From: Catenuloplanes niger | Lineage (GTDB): Bacteria; Actinomycetota; Actinomycetes; Mycobacteriales; Micromonosporaceae | DNA: 64,000 nt | Direction: 5' to 3' | NCBI RefSeq assembly: GCF_031458255.1 | Contig: NZ_JAVDYC010000001.1 | Span: 1,435,001-1,499,000 of the forward strand | Shown: positions 55,169 to 63,326 of the stretch, piece after piece | How positions within the stretch are numbered: position 1 is the stretch's first letter | How the letters are laid out: each line of letters begins with the position of its first letter | Translations under genes and position numbers: made by a program | Notes under the pieces: model-generated | Seen by the model: the letters and a program-made list of their open reading frames with translations, nothing else | Databases searched by the model: none | What the model was told of the DNA's origin: nothing

Positions 55169-57603
55169 CAGGCTTTCCTGTCTCCGTCGGTACGAGGTCC
55201 GTCCCCCTCGTCGGCGGCGCGGCCGGCCTTCCAGCCTCGCTGGTACTGCGAGAGGCGGGAGCGGGCCTGCTCCGGCGAGCGGGTGGTATCCGGTGCCTGC
55301 GGCTCCGGTGCGGGGCCCGGTGGCTCGTCACGCAACTGCTGCGCGAGGTGCTCCTGCGGGCGGCGGACCGGCAGCGGCGGGCGGGACGCGGGCCGGGGTG
55401 TCGGCGGTGCGTGGGTAGGTGCGATCGTCTGACCTCCTACGGCGGGGATCCCGTCCCTGATCGCCGGCATCTCGGCGGTGGGGTACGAGTCGTCCATCGG
55501 CGGTTCCGCCACGGCCACCGGAGCGGCCGTGGTCGCGGGGGTCTGCGGGGCCGGCGGCTCCGGCGCACGCCGCGGCACGGCCGGGGGCACGGCCGCGGGC
55601 GGTGTCATCCGCTCGCGCGGGGCCGGCGGCGTCGCGGCCGCGTCCGGCGCGGTCAGGATCAGGCGGGTGGGCAGCAGCACGATCGCCATCAGGCCGCCGT
55701 ACGCGCTGGTCCGCAGCGACACCTGGATGCCGCCGCGCTTGGCCAGCTCCGCGACGACCCAGAGGCCGACCTGCGCGCCGTCCCGCAGCGCGGTCACGTC
55801 CGGCGTGGGCGCGTCCGCGAGCAGCGCGTTCGCCTTCTCCAGCGCGTCGTGCGGCATGCCGACGCCGGCGTCCTCGATCTCGATGACCACGCCGTGACTG
55901 GCCTGGCCGCAGCTGATGAAGACCTCGGACTCCGGCGGCGAGAACGTCAGCGCGTTGTCCAGCAGCTCGGCCAGCAGGTGCGTGGTGCCGGCCACCGCGG
56001 CCGCGGCCAGCGACAGGTCCGGCGTGTTCCGCAGCGTGACGCGCCGGTACTTCTGCGTCTCCGCGATCGCGCCGAGCAGCACCCGGCGCAGCGGCACCGG
56101 CTTGTGGAAGCGGCGGCCGATCTGCCCACCGGCCAGGATGACCAGGTTCTCCAGGAAGCGCCGGGTCTGCGCGAGCTGGTGGTTGACGTCGAACAGCTCC
56201 GCCAGCACGTCCTCGTCGCCGAGCTTGTTCTGCAGCTCCTCGATGGTGCGCAGGCCGCGCTGCAGCGGGCGCTGCGGGCGGCGGGCGACGCCCATCAGCA
56301 TCGCGGTGCCGGCCGCCCGGGTCGCGGCCTCGTCGACGGCCGCACCGACCGCCACGCTCAGCGAGCGGTTGAGCACGTCCGCGAGCCGGCCGATCTCGTC
56401 CTGGCCGTAGTCTCGCGAGGCCAGCTCGACGCGGGTGTCGACCTTCTCCCGGCGGCGCAACCGGTCCATCATCTCCGGCAGCCGCTTGTCCACCATCGTG
56501 GCCGCGTCCGCACCGAGCTGCTCGAGGCGAACGGAGAGCGCGCGGTCGACCAGGATCCGCGACTGGCGGACGGCCCAGACGATCGCGGCGATCGCGACCC
56601 CGATCGCGGCCAGGCTGACCAGCAGCGCGGTGAGCAGCGTGGTGTTCGCGTCGTCAAGCGTGCGTTTGGAGACCGCGTCGGCCTGCGTGATCGAGAGCTC
56701 CAGCAGCGCGTCGGAGACCGCGACGCTGGCCGCCTCCCAGGAGGCCGCGTCGACGTTCAGCCCGGCCGGTGGCGCGTTCCCCCACGGGCCGGCCGCGATC
56801 AGCTCGTTCTCCGCCGCGAGCAGGCGCGACCAGGCGTCGCTCTTCAGCAGCGCCTCGTACCGCTCGCCGGCGGCCGGCTCCAGCGCCTCGGACACCTCGT
56901 CCAGCTCACCGTGGTACGCGCCGATCAGGCCGGCGAACGCGCGGTGCTCCTCCGCCGTGAGCGACCTGGCACCGTACGCACTGACGATCACCGAGGCGGC
57001 GCGGGACATCAGGTCGGAGACGCGGAACGCCTCGGTCGCGGTGTTACCGCCGATCGCACCGTCCTTGGACGGGACCACGCGGGACTGCTCGTCGAAGAGC
57101 GCGGTCGCCGCGTCCAGGATGCCGTCGTAGTACTCGGTGACCTTCTCCCGCGACGTGGCCCGGTAGTCGATCGCGCTGCGCTGCTGCGGCAACTGGTCCA
57201 GCCGCGCCACCAGGTCGTCCCACCGGGTGGTGATCGAGTTCGGCGCGGCGGCCAGCGCCTCCTCGGCGCTGGAGCGCATCCGCGCGAGCGCGGCGTCGGT
57301 GCGGACCCGCTGATCCTGCAGCTCCTGCGCGGCGGCGCCGGACCGGGCCGCGAAGTCGATACTCAGGCGGCGCTCCCGCTGCACGTCCGCGAGCGCGGTG
57401 GCGGCCGGGATGGACACCTCGCGCACGCTGACCGCGACCGCGCGGGTGTAGTAGCCGTTGAACACCAGGTATCCGGCGACGATGAGCGCCAGGATCAGCG
57501 CCACGACGCTGGGGATGAGGACGAGCCGGATGACCCGCCGGCTGATCGACTGCTGTCGTCCGCCCTTCGCCTGCGCGGCGCGGGGATCGGGTCGCTTCGT
57601 CAC
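55168..57603 (-). CDS. Nitrate-sensor-type histidine kinase of a conservon (CvnA-like)
   Basis: An 811-residue membrane kinase: first membrane helix near residue 25 (VALILALIVAGYLVFNGYY), an extracellular helical NIT-like sensor (~55-300; VQRERRLSIDFAARSG), a second helix (TALLVSLAAIGVAIAAIVWA), HAMP, a phospho-acceptor helix with NHQLAQTRRFLENL, then a HATPase domain (LLAELLDNALTFSPPESEVF, IEDAGVGMPHDALE). The C-terminal ~150 residues are Pro-rich. The H-box is one residue longer than the usual LDHLATRMRR form. Start GTG 57603 is chosen because the basic N-region and helix follow; an in-frame ATG at 57636 is possible. It heads the cvnABCD operon. No P450 (CvnE) gene is present. Confidence 0.88.
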   Translation of the reverse strand: MTKRPDPRAAQAKGGRQQSISRRVIRLVLIPSVVALILALIVAGYLVFNGYYTRAVAVSVREVSIPAATALADVQRERRLSIDFAARSGAAAQELQDQRVRTDAALARMRSSAEEALAAAPNSITTRWDDLVARLDQLPQQRSAIDYRATSREKVTEYYDGILDAATALFDEQSRVVPSKDGAIGGNTATEAFRVSDLMSRAASVIVSAYGARSLTAEEHRAFAGLIGAYHGELDEVSEALEPAAGERYEALLKSDAWSRLLAAENELIAAGPWGNAPPAGLNVDAASWEAASVAVSDALLELSITQADAVSKRTLDDANTTLLTALLVSLAAIGVAIAAIVWAVRQSRILVDRALSVRLEQLGADAATMVDKRLPEMMDRLRRREKVDTRVELASRDYGQDEIGRLADVLNRSLSVAVGAAVDEAATRAAGTAMLMGVARRPQRPLQRGLRTIEELQNKLGDEDVLAELFDVNHQLAQTRRFLENLVILAGGQIGRRFHKPVPLRRVLLGAIAETQKYRRVTLRNTPDLSLAAAAVAGTTHLLAELLDNALTFSPPESEVFISCGQASHGVVIEIEDAGVGMPHDALEKANALLADAPTPDVTALRDGAQVGLWVVAELAKRGGIQVSLRTSAYGGLMAIVLLPTRLILTAPDAAATPPAPRERMTPPAAVPPAVPRRAPEPPAPQTPATTAAPVAVAEPPMDDSYPTAEMPAIRDGIPAVGGQTIAPTHAPPTPRPASRPPLPVRRPQEHLAQQLRDEPPGPAPEPQAPDTTRSPEQARSRLSQYQRGWKAGRAADEGDGPRTDGDRKA

Positions 57604-57673
57604 GATGCTTCGAGGTTCCTGACCGAGTGCGGGCATGCGGGCATGCGAAGAGGAGCTGTCAGCCCTCCCCATC

Positions 57674-57712
57674 CGCTGATCGGCCACACAGGATCGCCGG
57701 GCCCGATCAGCG
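57674..57712. promoter_or_regulatory. 10-bp inverted repeat upstream of cvnA
   Basis: CGCTGATCGG and CCGATCAGCG are perfect complements, 19 nt apart, 71-109 bp before the kinase GTG. Candidate operator or 5' leader hairpin. Confidence 0.4.
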
Positions 57713-57934
57713 AGGGCGATTCGACGACCCTACCGAAGACGCCCGGTTTGCACCAGCCTGAGTGGACGCCCGTCCGTCCACAAACGACCCACGCTGACCT
57801 GCGGCGGCGCGCTCCCACCGGGCCGGGATCAGGGCAGGCGTGAATTCGAACTCAGTCCGGCCGGCAACCCGTCCGGGGACCGGATCAGCGGCGTCGCGCC
57901 CGTCTGCCGCCAGCCGTCGTGGCGATCCGCCGTC

Positions 57935-57998
57935 GCGGATCACCACCATCGCGGTGATCCGCTGTCGCGGTGATCCGCTGTCGCGGTGATCCGCTGTC
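57935..57998. repeat. Tandem 16-bp repeats in intergenic DNA
   Basis: Three identical units of GCGGTGATCCGCTGTC (57951, 57967, 57983) are preceded by a diverged unit at 57935. GGATCACC and GGTGATCC can pair at the left end. Confidence 0.9.
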
Positions 57999-58284
57999 GG
58001 GGTCAGGTCCGCCTCGGCCGAGTCCGCGTCCGTGGCGCCGTCGGCCGTCGCCGGCGGGACAGCCGGTGGAAACCGGGTACCGCGGGCGTCCCGGGCCGGC
58101 CGCGCGCCCGCAGCGGCCCGACGCTGGAACCGCCGCCCGTGTCCGCCCAGTCGCTCGGCGCGGCTGGTTCGTCCCGGATGATCCGCCGGCTGCCGATCCT
58201 GGGCGTACGCGAAGCGGCCGCGGCCGAGGCGGCCGCCGCACCGGGATGCCCGTCCCGGTCGGGTCCCGATGCGGCCGCGCCAGC

Positions 58285-60021
58285 TCAGCCGTCGACGGCG
58301 ATGACCTTCAGGCAGTCGTCCCTGGTGAGCTCCACGGCGGCCAGCGGGCTCGGGCCGGCCGGGCCGAGCGTCAGCGTGTAGAGCGCACCGGCCCCGAACC
58401 GCTCCGGGCCGGTGACGGTGCCGTGCCGGGCGAGCATGGCGGCCACCTTCGCCTCACCGGGTGTGCCGCCCGCCTGCATGCCGAGGTAGACCAGCACCCG
58501 CGCGTAGTCGGGCGCGACCTGCTCCAGTACCGGCCCGGACCGGTTGCACGTGGTGTGCAGCAGCAGGACCGGGGCGAACGTGGTCGCGCCCGCGTACCAC
58601 TCGACGGCCGGCCAGGAGGACGGCGTGACCACCACCAGGTCGCCGGGACGGTACGCCGCGGTCAGCGCCGCGATCGCGGCCCGGTCGTCGACGCCGTTCG
58701 TGAGCGGTGCCGGCCGGGTCGCGCCCACCGCGGCGGGCGCGACCGCGAAGATCGCCAGCGCGGCGAGCACGACCGCGCCACCGGCGGCCGTGAGCGACCG
58801 GGCCGCGGTCGCCGGGCGGCGCAGCGCGGCCGGGGAACGGAGCACCGGCGGCAGTGCGGCCGCGATGAGGTCGGTGGCGATCGCGACCGCGAGGAACAGC
58901 GGCGGCAGCAGTTGCACCGCGAAACGCCCGTAGAGCGGCACCGCGTGCACGGCCGCCGCCGCGAACGCGGTCACCACGGGCGCGGCCAGCACCAGCCCCA
59001 GCACCCACCGCGGCCCGCCCCGCCAGCCGGGCACCCGCCCGGCCGCACCGGGCACCTCCGCAGCAGCCGGGCCGGGTGCGGTGGCCGGGCCGGGTGCGGT
59101 GGCCGGGCCGGGTGCGGTGGCGAGGTCGGGTGCGGTGGCGAGGTCGACGGTGGTGGAGCGGCGTGGCAGGGTGGCTGCCGCGATCATGCCCGTGACCGCC
59201 AGCAGCCAGAAGAGGACGGCGAGCCACCACGGCACGCCGATCGGGTCGCCGGCCAGCGTGAGCGGCCGGGCGAGCAGCCAGCGCGCGGTCGGCACCAGGC
59301 CGTCGGGCGGGAATCCGAGGCGGGCGTTGAGCGCGGCGAGCGTGTCGTCGCCGAGCGCGTACCGCAGCGCCAGCAGGTAGTGCGCGCCGACCGACGCGGC
59401 CCACAGCGCGATGCCGGCGGCGTGCCGCCGCGCGGTGGTGAGCCAGCCGGTCTCCCGGACCGCGACGGCCAGCACGACCAGCGCGACGCCGGGCGTCGCC
59501 ATGATCGCGGCGGTGCTGAACAGTCCACCGATCGCGGCCGCGATCCAGAGGTACAGCGCGGGCGGGCCCGCGGCCGGCCGGCGGGTGGCGGATACCGCCA
59601 GCACCAGCAGCAGGAGCACCGTGAACGCGTCCGCGGAATACTGTTTGAGCTCGGTGGCGTACCGGATCAGCGAGCCGTTCACCGCGAGCAGCGTGACCAG
59701 CGCGAGCGTGCCCGCGGGGCCGAGCAGGCGGCGGCCGGCCCAGTACGCGAGCACCAGCGTGCCGACGCCGAACAGCAGCGGGACGAGCCGCAGCGCCAGG
59801 CCCCCGTCGCCGAGCACCAGGTACACCACCCGCTGCAGCCAGAGCCACCCGATCGGTGCGCTCTGGTCGTGGGCGAGGTCGGTGGCGAGACCGGCGAACC
59901 CACGGTCCCGGATGTTGATAGCGATCATCTGCTCGTCGAGCCACAACGGTTGGTCCGCCAGCCAGCGGACGATCCGGGCGGCCGAGCCGAGGAGGACGAC
60001 GAGGAGAGCCATTATGCGCAC
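58285..60021 (-). CDS. Polytopic GT-C membrane glycosyltransferase (ArnT/PMT-like)
   Basis: A 578-residue membrane protein with about ten hydrophobic helices (e.g. LALVTLLAVNGSLIRYATEL, ALVVLAVAVRE, WVLGLVLAAPVVTAFAAAAV). The first loop holds WLDEQMIAINIRDRG, with the acidic pair characteristic of GT-C enzymes, and DQSAPIGWLWLQRVV follows. The family transfers sugars from polyprenyl phosphates on the outer face of the membrane. The C-terminal ~130 residues are a soluble extracytoplasmic domain. A loop near residues 295-320 is lengthened by six-residue repeats (DLATAP, GPATAP). The start may be GTG 60021 or ATG 60012. Confidence 0.78.
   Translation of the reverse strand: MRIMALLVVLLGSAARIVRWLADQPLWLDEQMIAINIRDRGFAGLATDLAHDQSAPIGWLWLQRVVYLVLGDGGLALRLVPLLFGVGTLVLAYWAGRRLLGPAGTLALVTLLAVNGSLIRYATELKQYSADAFTVLLLLVLAVSATRRPAAGPPALYLWIAAAIGGLFSTAAIMATPGVALVVLAVAVRETGWLTTARRHAAGIALWAASVGAHYLLALRYALGDDTLAALNARLGFPPDGLVPTARWLLARPLTLAGDPIGVPWWLAVLFWLLAVTGMIAAATLPRRSTTVDLATAPDLATAPGPATAPGPATAPGPAAAEVPGAAGRVPGWRGGPRWVLGLVLAAPVVTAFAAAAVHAVPLYGRFAVQLLPPLFLAVAIATDLIAAALPPVLRSPAALRRPATAARSLTAAGGAVVLAALAIFAVAPAAVGATRPAPLTNGVDDRAAIAALTAAYRPGDLVVVTPSSWPAVEWYAGATTFAPVLLLHTTCNRSGPVLEQVAPDYARVLVYLGMQAGGTPGEAKVAAMLARHGTVTGPERFGAGALYTLTLGPAGPSPLAAVELTRDDCLKVIAVDG
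59073..59144. repeat. Four tandem 18-bp units inside the GT-C gene
   Basis: Units start at 59073, 59091, 59109 and 59127, in two sub-types. They encode six-residue repeats in a loop and preserve the frame. Confidence 0.9.
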
Positions 60022-60140
60022 GATCGGCAGATGATAACGCCGTTTTGTCAGAGTTCCGCAGGAGGGCCGACCAGGTCACCACACGTCATCACGCGCGTGC
60101 CGACAGCTTCGATCGCGCTGGTCAGCCCTCGGACGGACGG

Positions 60141-60638
60141 TCAGGCCGCGAGTTCCCGCAGCGTCGTGTCGAGCGTGGTGAACATGGTGTCATCGCCGCC
60201 CTCCCACGGCGGTGCCGGGTCCGGCCGGCCGGGCGCGGGTGACCACAGCCACCAGAGGTTGTCCCACGGGTCGAGCATGCGGGCCAGCGTCGTCTCGCCG
60301 TAGAACGGAAGCGGCGCGGTCACCGTGCGGGCACCGCGCGCGACCGCCCGGTCCAGCACCGCGCCCGCGTCCCGCACCCAGGCCTGGAGCAGGCCGGGCC
60401 GGGCCGGCCATCCGTCGAGCCGGTCGACCATCATCAGATCGACGGTGCCCAGCCGCACCTGGGCGTGGATCAGCCGCCCGTCCGGCATCGGCGTGCGCGC
60501 CTCGACGGTCTCCACCACGTCGAACACCCGGCAGACGAACTCCATCAGTCCGGCCGCGTCGTCGACGATCACGAAGGGGTTCAGCACGGCGGCGCCCTCG
60601 GGCACGTCGCCGGCCGCCAACAGCATGGTCTCGCTCAT
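60141..60638 (-). CDS. VOC-family (glyoxalase/bleomycin-resistance-like) protein
   Basis: A 165-residue protein. AVLNPFVIVDDAAGLMEFVC starts the first beta-alpha-beta module; RLIHAQVRLGTVDLMMVDRL and QAWVRDAGAVLDRAVARGAR start the second half; and RMLDPWDNLWWLW ends the fold. It resembles PhnB-like VOC proteins, for which no single function is known. The ATG at 60638 has AGGGTGGG upstream; a GTG nine bases further is possible. Confidence 0.75.
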   Translation of the reverse strand: MSETMLLAAGDVPEGAAVLNPFVIVDDAAGLMEFVCRVFDVVETVEARTPMPDGRLIHAQVRLGTVDLMMVDRLDGWPARPGLLQAWVRDAGAVLDRAVARGARTVTAPLPFYGETTLARMLDPWDNLWWLWSPAPGRPDPAPPWEGGDDTMFTTLDTTLRELAA

Positions 60639-60802
60639 GCCGCCCACCCTGCCGGCCGTACCGGTCAGTTCCTGGCCTGAACTTCGCCGTCCCGCGTCGG
60701 CGTGGCCGGCCCCCGGTGCTGCCGTGGGCGGCGGTTGCCGATCCGTGGCCGGTCACCCGGGCCCGGCCGGGTGCGCCGGGGGTGGTGGTGACCGGCCACG
60801 GG

Positions 60803-60874
60803 ACCGGCAGGGAGGCCGCCCGCGGCCGACCGGTGCCCGCGGGAGCATGCGGGCCGCACCGCGCCGGAAGCGGG
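60803..60874 (+). repeat. Dispersed ~72-bp repeat, copy B
   Basis: Same three blocks and spacing as copies A and C. It lies between the Gfo/Idh gene's 3' end (60916) and the VOC gene's start (60638). In it CCCGCGG can pair with CCGCGGG across 11 nt. Confidence 0.85.
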
Positions 60875-60915
60875 TAGAGCGAATTGTGGGTCCGGGTTCG
60901 TCGGGGTGGCGGTGG

Positions 60916-62013
60916 TCAGCGGCGCCAGGTGGCGGCCGGGGTGAGTGGAACCGGGGACGGGCGGTCGGTGGTCGTGGCGAGCGGGATGCGGCGGCCGTCG
61001 GCGGCGGAGCGGAGCAGTGCGGTCATCGCCTCGAGGACGTGCAGCGCGAGCGTGCCACCGGCGCGTGGCTCGGCGGACGCGGTGGTCAGCATGTCGAGGA
61101 GACCGATGCCGCGGCCGGAGTCGGCGTAGCCGGCCGACGGCGGGAGCGGCCGCCAGGCGTCGCCGTCGAGCGGGAAGAGCCGGACGTCGCCGCCGAACGT
61201 GTTCGGGTCCGGGACGGCCAGCGTGCCGGCTTCCCCGTGCACCTCGATCGGAGGGGCGCCGGTGCGGACGCCGTCGAAGCTGGTGATGATCGTGGACAGT
61301 GCGCCGCCGGCGTGTTCCAGGACGCCGGTGACGTGCGTGTCCACGCCGACCGGGATGCGTTCGCCGGCGCGTGTGCCGGACCCGATCGTCCGCTCGCCGC
61401 GCAGCCGCGCGCCCGCGCCGGTCACCGCGCGGATCGGGCCGAGCAGGTGGACCAGCGCGGACAGGTAGTACGGGCCCATGTCCAGCAGCGGGCCGCCGCC
61501 GGGCGCGTAGTAGAAGTCCGGGTTCGGGTGCCAGCGCTCGTGCCCCGGCGTGACCATCACGGCCAGCGCGGAGAGCGGCCGGCCGATCGTTCCGGCGTCG
61601 ATCGCGGCGCGCGCGGTCTGCGTGCCGGTGCCGAGCACGGTGTCCGGCGCGCAGCCGAGCGCGACGCCCCGCCGGGTGGCCGCGGCGACCACGTCCGCGG
61701 CCTCCTCGAACGTCGCGGCCAGCGGTTTCTCGCCGTAGACCCGCTTGCCCGCGGTGACCGCCCGGAGCGCTATCTCCGCGTGCGCGGCCGGGATCGTGAG
61801 GTTCAGGACGGTGTCCACGTCCGGGCTGTCCAGCAGCGCGTCCACGGTCAGCGCGCGGGCGCCGGGCAGCTCGGCCGCGACCGCGGCGGCCCGGTCCGCG
61901 TCCAGGTCCGCGACCGCGGTGATCCGGGCGGCCGGGTGCCCGGCCAGCGTGTCCAGGTACGCACCGGAGATGTAACCGGTGCCTACGATGCCGATGCCGT
62001 GCGGGTCGCCCAC
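60916..62013 (-). CDS. Gfo/Idh/MocA-family oxidoreductase
   Basis: A 365-residue NAD(P)-dependent sugar oxidoreductase. The Rossmann domain has GIGIVGTGYISGAYLDTLAG, ITAVADLDADRAAAV, and the GKRVYGEKPLAATFEEA strand with the EKP motif. The C-terminal alpha/beta domain carries GGGPLLDMGPYYLSALVHLL, with the D-x-G-x-x-x-x catalytic helix. It oxidises or reduces a sugar or cyclitol; the substrate is unknown. The GTG start at 62013, with GAGAGGGG upstream, lies inside the ThuA-like gene (31-bp overlap), indicating translational coupling. Confidence 0.85.
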   Translation of the reverse strand: MGDPHGIGIVGTGYISGAYLDTLAGHPAARITAVADLDADRAAAVAAELPGARALTVDALLDSPDVDTVLNLTIPAAHAEIALRAVTAGKRVYGEKPLAATFEEAADVVAAATRRGVALGCAPDTVLGTGTQTARAAIDAGTIGRPLSALAVMVTPGHERWHPNPDFYYAPGGGPLLDMGPYYLSALVHLLGPIRAVTGAGARLRGERTIGSGTRAGERIPVGVDTHVTGVLEHAGGALSTIITSFDGVRTGAPPIEVHGEAGTLAVPDPNTFGGDVRLFPLDGDAWRPLPPSAGYADSGRGIGLLDMLTTASAEPRAGGTLALHVLEAMTALLRSAADGRRIPLATTTDRPSPVPLTPAATWRR

Positions 62014-62699
62014 ACCATGCCCCTCTCGATGATCGTCCGTACGCTCGGGTGTTCCAGCACGTCCAGGCTGTGCCCGGGGGTGGACACCACGATCCGGCCG
62101 GCGCCCCAGAGCCGGGTCCAGACGGCCGGCGAGGTGACCGGCCGGTGCCACGGATGCCACTCCGGCGCCGGGTGCGTGGTGGTCGCGAGCACGTCGCTGA
62201 GATCGTCGTGCAGCACCCAGTACTGCTCGGTCGTCAGGCCGAAGTCGTCCAGTCCCGCGGTGATCGGGTGCTCCCGGCCGAGCGCGGTGAACGTGATCCG
62301 GTGCGGCAGGAAGTTGTCCTCCGGTCCGCCCGCGCACGCCTGTGGTTCCTTGCTCGGGTGCGTCGCGAACTGCCCGCCGACCAGCTGCAGGTAGTCCGAC
62401 GACGCGCGGAACGAGTCCGCGATCCCGCCGTGCCATCCGGTGAACCCGGTCCCGGCCGCGACCGCCGCCCGCAGCCCCTTCACCTCGTCGGCCTTGATCT
62501 CCGACATGGTCACGCACTGGACGATCAGGTCCGTGCGCGCCATCTCGTCCGCGTCCGCGTACACCGCGGTGTCCCCGGTGACCCGCACCTCGTAGCCGCC
62601 GGCCTCCAGGAACGGCAGGAACAGATCGGTCGCCTCGACCGGCCGATGTCCCTCCCAGCCGCCCCGCAGCACCAGTGCCCTCACACGACGATCATTCAT
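61983..62699 (-). CDS. ThuA-like protein
   Basis: A 238-residue member of the ThuA (trehalose utilisation) family, which has a glutamine-amidotransferase-like fold: VRALVLRGGWEGHRPVEATD at the start, GTGFTGWHGGIADSFRASSD, HPSKEPQACAGGPEDNFLPH, and ILVSTP-type IVVSTPGHSLDVLEHPSVRT near the end. ThuA proteins act with Gfo/Idh oxidoreductases (ThuB) in 3-keto-disaccharide metabolism. Here the next gene is such an oxidoreductase and overlaps it, so a disaccharide or 3-keto-sugar pathway is plausible. Start 62699 is chosen for its GGAGA spacing; 62708 is possible. Confidence 0.82.
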   Translation of the reverse strand: MNDRRVRALVLRGGWEGHRPVEATDLFLPFLEAGGYEVRVTGDTAVYADADEMARTDLIVQCVTMSEIKADEVKGLRAAVAAGTGFTGWHGGIADSFRASSDYLQLVGGQFATHPSKEPQACAGGPEDNFLPHRITFTALGREHPITAGLDDFGLTTEQYWVLHDDLSDVLATTTHPAPEWHPWHRPVTSPAVWTRLWGAGRIVVSTPGHSLDVLEHPSVRTIIERGMVWATRTASAS

Positions 62700-62838
62700 G
62701 ACCGCCATTCTCCGTCGCCCCGTCCCGTACCGCACCGGTCTTCCCGGACCACTCTTGCGGACCGCGCCGGGAGGTCGCGCGGGCACGGTCGTGGAGATCC
62801 GCTGAGGGCGGCGGTCCCCGGCATGGCAGGCTGGGGGG

Positions 62839-63324
62839 ATGTGGGAGACCGCCCGGATGGCCGGGTACTTCGCGGCGCACGCGGTGTGGAGCGTGTCCGA
62901 CGGTGCGACGCTGGTGCCGATGTACGGCTACGAGACGCCGGACGGCAAGCGCGGCCTCGACCGGTTTCCCGGCGATCTGCAGGCCGGCGCCGCCGCGGTG
63001 CAGGCGGCGCTGCGGGACAACGCGCGCGGCGCGGTGCACGCGGTGACGGTGCTGGACGCGTTCATCGACCTGCCGGACGGCAAGACCGACGCGCTGATCG
63101 TGGAAGCGGCCGGTCACACGGACGGTTTCCTGCTGCGCATGGCGATCCCCTACCGCCCGCAGGACGCGCCGGGTGGCTTCGCCGTGCACCGCCCCAAGTT
63201 CCTCGGGGTGACCGGCGCGCCCCAGGAGGAGTACCAGCGGGTGGCGGAGGCGTTCTTCCAGGGCGTCGACGCGCACGAGAAGGCCGGCCCGATCTGGGCC
63301 GCGCACCTCGACGAGTCCCGCTGA
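62839..63324 (+). CDS. Conserved hypothetical protein
   Basis: A 161-residue soluble protein that I do not recognise. It has normal actinobacterial codon use, GGGGGG directly before the ATG, and an alpha/beta-looking pattern (WSVSDGATLVPMYGYETPDG, GRAV-like HAVTVLDAFIDLPDGKTDAL, VEAAGHTDGFLLRMAIPYRP). No signal peptide or membrane helix is visible. Its stop lies 2 bp from the convergent aldehyde dehydrogenase stop. Confidence 0.65.
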   Translation: MWETARMAGYFAAHAVWSVSDGATLVPMYGYETPDGKRGLDRFPGDLQAGAAAVQAALRDNARGAVHAVTVLDAFIDLPDGKTDALIVEAAGHTDGFLLRMAIPYRPQDAPGGFAVHRPKFLGVTGAPQEEYQRVAEAFFQGVDAHEKAGPIWAAHLDESR

Positions 63325-63326
63325 CC

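Larger units (their letters stand above)
57604..58284. other. 681-bp non-coding region upstream of the conservon
   Basis: No supportable gene: open frames here have unnatural Arg/Pro-rich composition. Next to cvnA it holds a 10-bp inverted repeat (57674-57683 with 57703-57712). At 57935-57998 it holds tandem 16-bp units. The rest, up to the membrane glycosyltransferase stop, shows nothing recognisable. Confidence 0.6.

Noticed and set aside
57885-58241. Small minus-strand gene in the 681-bp gap
   Set aside because: Arg/Pro/Gly-rich product spanning the 16-bp repeats, without a ribosome site or plausible fold.
57970-60303. Long plus-strand frame opposite the GT-C gene
   Set aside because: Arg/Gly/Gln-rich without hydrophobic core; the minus strand encodes a clear membrane protein.
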